A DNA stretch of 7,403 bases. Source: Bacteroidales bacterium (lineage in GTDB: Bacteria > Bacteroidota > Bacteroidia > Bacteroidales > UBA10428). Positions 7,146 to 7,403 of this stretch are shown one piece after another (the first letter of the stretch is position 1; each line of letters opens with the position of its first letter). The notes below the pieces were generated by a model that saw nothing but the letters and a program-made list of their open reading frames with translations, searched no databases and had not been told where the DNA came from. Location: the NCBI GenBank assembly GCA_016938095.1, contig JAFGVG010000038.1, forward strand, positions 1-7,403, in the 5' to 3' direction. A program made the translations under genes and the position numbers.

Positions 7146-7165
7146 AGACGCAAAATTTTGCGTTT
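7142..7165. repeat. Palindromic GTAGAGACGCAA repeat, copy 1 (right arm eroded)
   Basis: GTAGAGACGCAA (7142-7153) forms the left arm. The central 16 bp, ACGCAAAATTTTGCGT (7148-7163), are a perfect palindrome, but the outer right arm expected to read CTCTAC has become TTAATC. The stop codon of the DUF4126 gene (7143-7145) is part of this arm. The copy shares its left arm and core with the intact copy at 7198-7227, differing in the centre (AAAATTTT here, AAGATTTT there). Confidence 0.85.
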
Positions 7166-7197
7166 AATCGACAACCCACACAGAACAATGGATCGCG

Positions 7198-7227
7198 TGT
7201 AGAGACGCAAGATTTTGCGTCTCTACA
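7198..7227. repeat. Palindromic GTAGAGACGCAA repeat, copy 2 (intact 13-bp stem)
   Basis: TGTAGAGACGCAA (7198-7210) is the exact reverse complement of TTGCGTCTCTACA (7215-7227), with a GATT loop. It lies 17 bp beyond the stop codon of the minus-strand gene at the right edge, between two convergent genes, so it could end transcription from both sides, although neither flank has a clear T-tract. From memory, GTAGAGACGC-type palindromes are dispersed in high copy in several Bacteroidota and cyanobacterial genomes and behave like small non-autonomous repeats; I could not check copy number here. Confidence 0.88.
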
Positions 7228-7244
7228 ACACACAATCCAACGTA

Positions 7245-7403
7245 TCATTGTTTTAAAACAGCCCGCAGCCCAAAATAGCCAAGCAGTTTTTCAGTCATTT
7301 CAGCATCGTGCGATTCGTCAATGGCGTAGCAAAACGCATCGCCATTATAAACGTAATAGGAGGCATAGTTTCGATTGCGCTCCATATCGACATACCGGTA
7401 TAA
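7245..7403 (-). CDS. C-terminal end of an unrecognised gene (runs off the right edge)
   Basis: Reading from the right edge on the minus strand, a frame is open for 52 codons and ends at TGA (7247-7245). The fragment has a sensible composition, with pieces such as YASYYVYNGDAFCYAIDE and EKLLGYFGLRAVLKQ. An internal ATG at 7385 would give 46 residues, but the frame is also open upstream to the edge, so the true start is most likely outside. The first part looks like paired beta strands and the last 20 residues like a helix. No family is recognised. It is convergent with the DUF4126 gene and separated from it by the palindromic repeats. Confidence 0.6.
   Translation of the reverse strand, partial: LYRYVDMERNRNYASYYVYNGDAFCYAIDESHDAEMTEKLLGYFGLRAVLKQ

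Noticed and set aside
7142..7227. CRISPR-like reading of the two palindromic repeats
   Set aside because: There are only two copies, one of them eroded, with no further repeat-spacer units and no cas gene.

Overview
The window looks like chromosomal DNA from a member of the Bacteroidota, probably an uncultured or environmental Bacteroidales/Marinilabiliales-type organism. The evidence is a Bacteroides-type fused fucokinase/fucose-1-phosphate guanylyltransferase (Fkp), a TonB-dependent receptor with an N-terminal carboxypeptidase-regulatory-like domain, weak or absent Shine-Dalgarno sequences, and short intergenic repeats of the kind I associate with this phylum. Family names come from reading translations; no database search was possible.

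Layout from left to right. (1) 1-1582, minus strand: the N-terminal 527 codons of fkp, open through the left edge; they cover the GDP-fucose pyrophosphorylase half. (2) 1686-2153, plus strand: a 155-residue helical soluble protein I do not recognise, divergent from fkp. (3) 2143-3708, minus strand: a 521-residue exported, beta-rich (propeller-like) protein of unknown function. Its last codons overlap the end of gene 2 by 11 bp, tail to tail. (4) 3709-3900: a divergent intergenic region with three tandem copies of a 7-bp unit. (5) 3901-6243, plus strand: a 780-residue TonB-dependent outer-membrane receptor with no SusD partner in view. (6) 6244-6572: a 329-bp stretch with no convincing gene but with much structure: a near-perfect long-range inverted repeat, a strong C/G-rich hairpin and a hexameric tandem repeat. 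(7) 6573-7145, plus strand: a DUF4126 multi-pass membrane protein whose stop codon lies inside a palindromic repeat. (8) 7142-7227: two copies of that palindrome. (9) 7245-7403, minus strand: the last 52 codons of an unrecognised gene that runs off the right edge.

The genes do not form one operon: strands alternate and no two adjacent genes share a direction except the receptor and the DUF4126 gene, which are 329 bp apart. The receptor and the exported propeller-like protein are divergently arranged and could be co-regulated envelope functions, but this is inference. I found no defence system, CRISPR array, transposase, tRNA or rRNA. The least explained part is the repeat-rich stretch from 6244 to 6572 together with the palindrome pair at 7142-7227.
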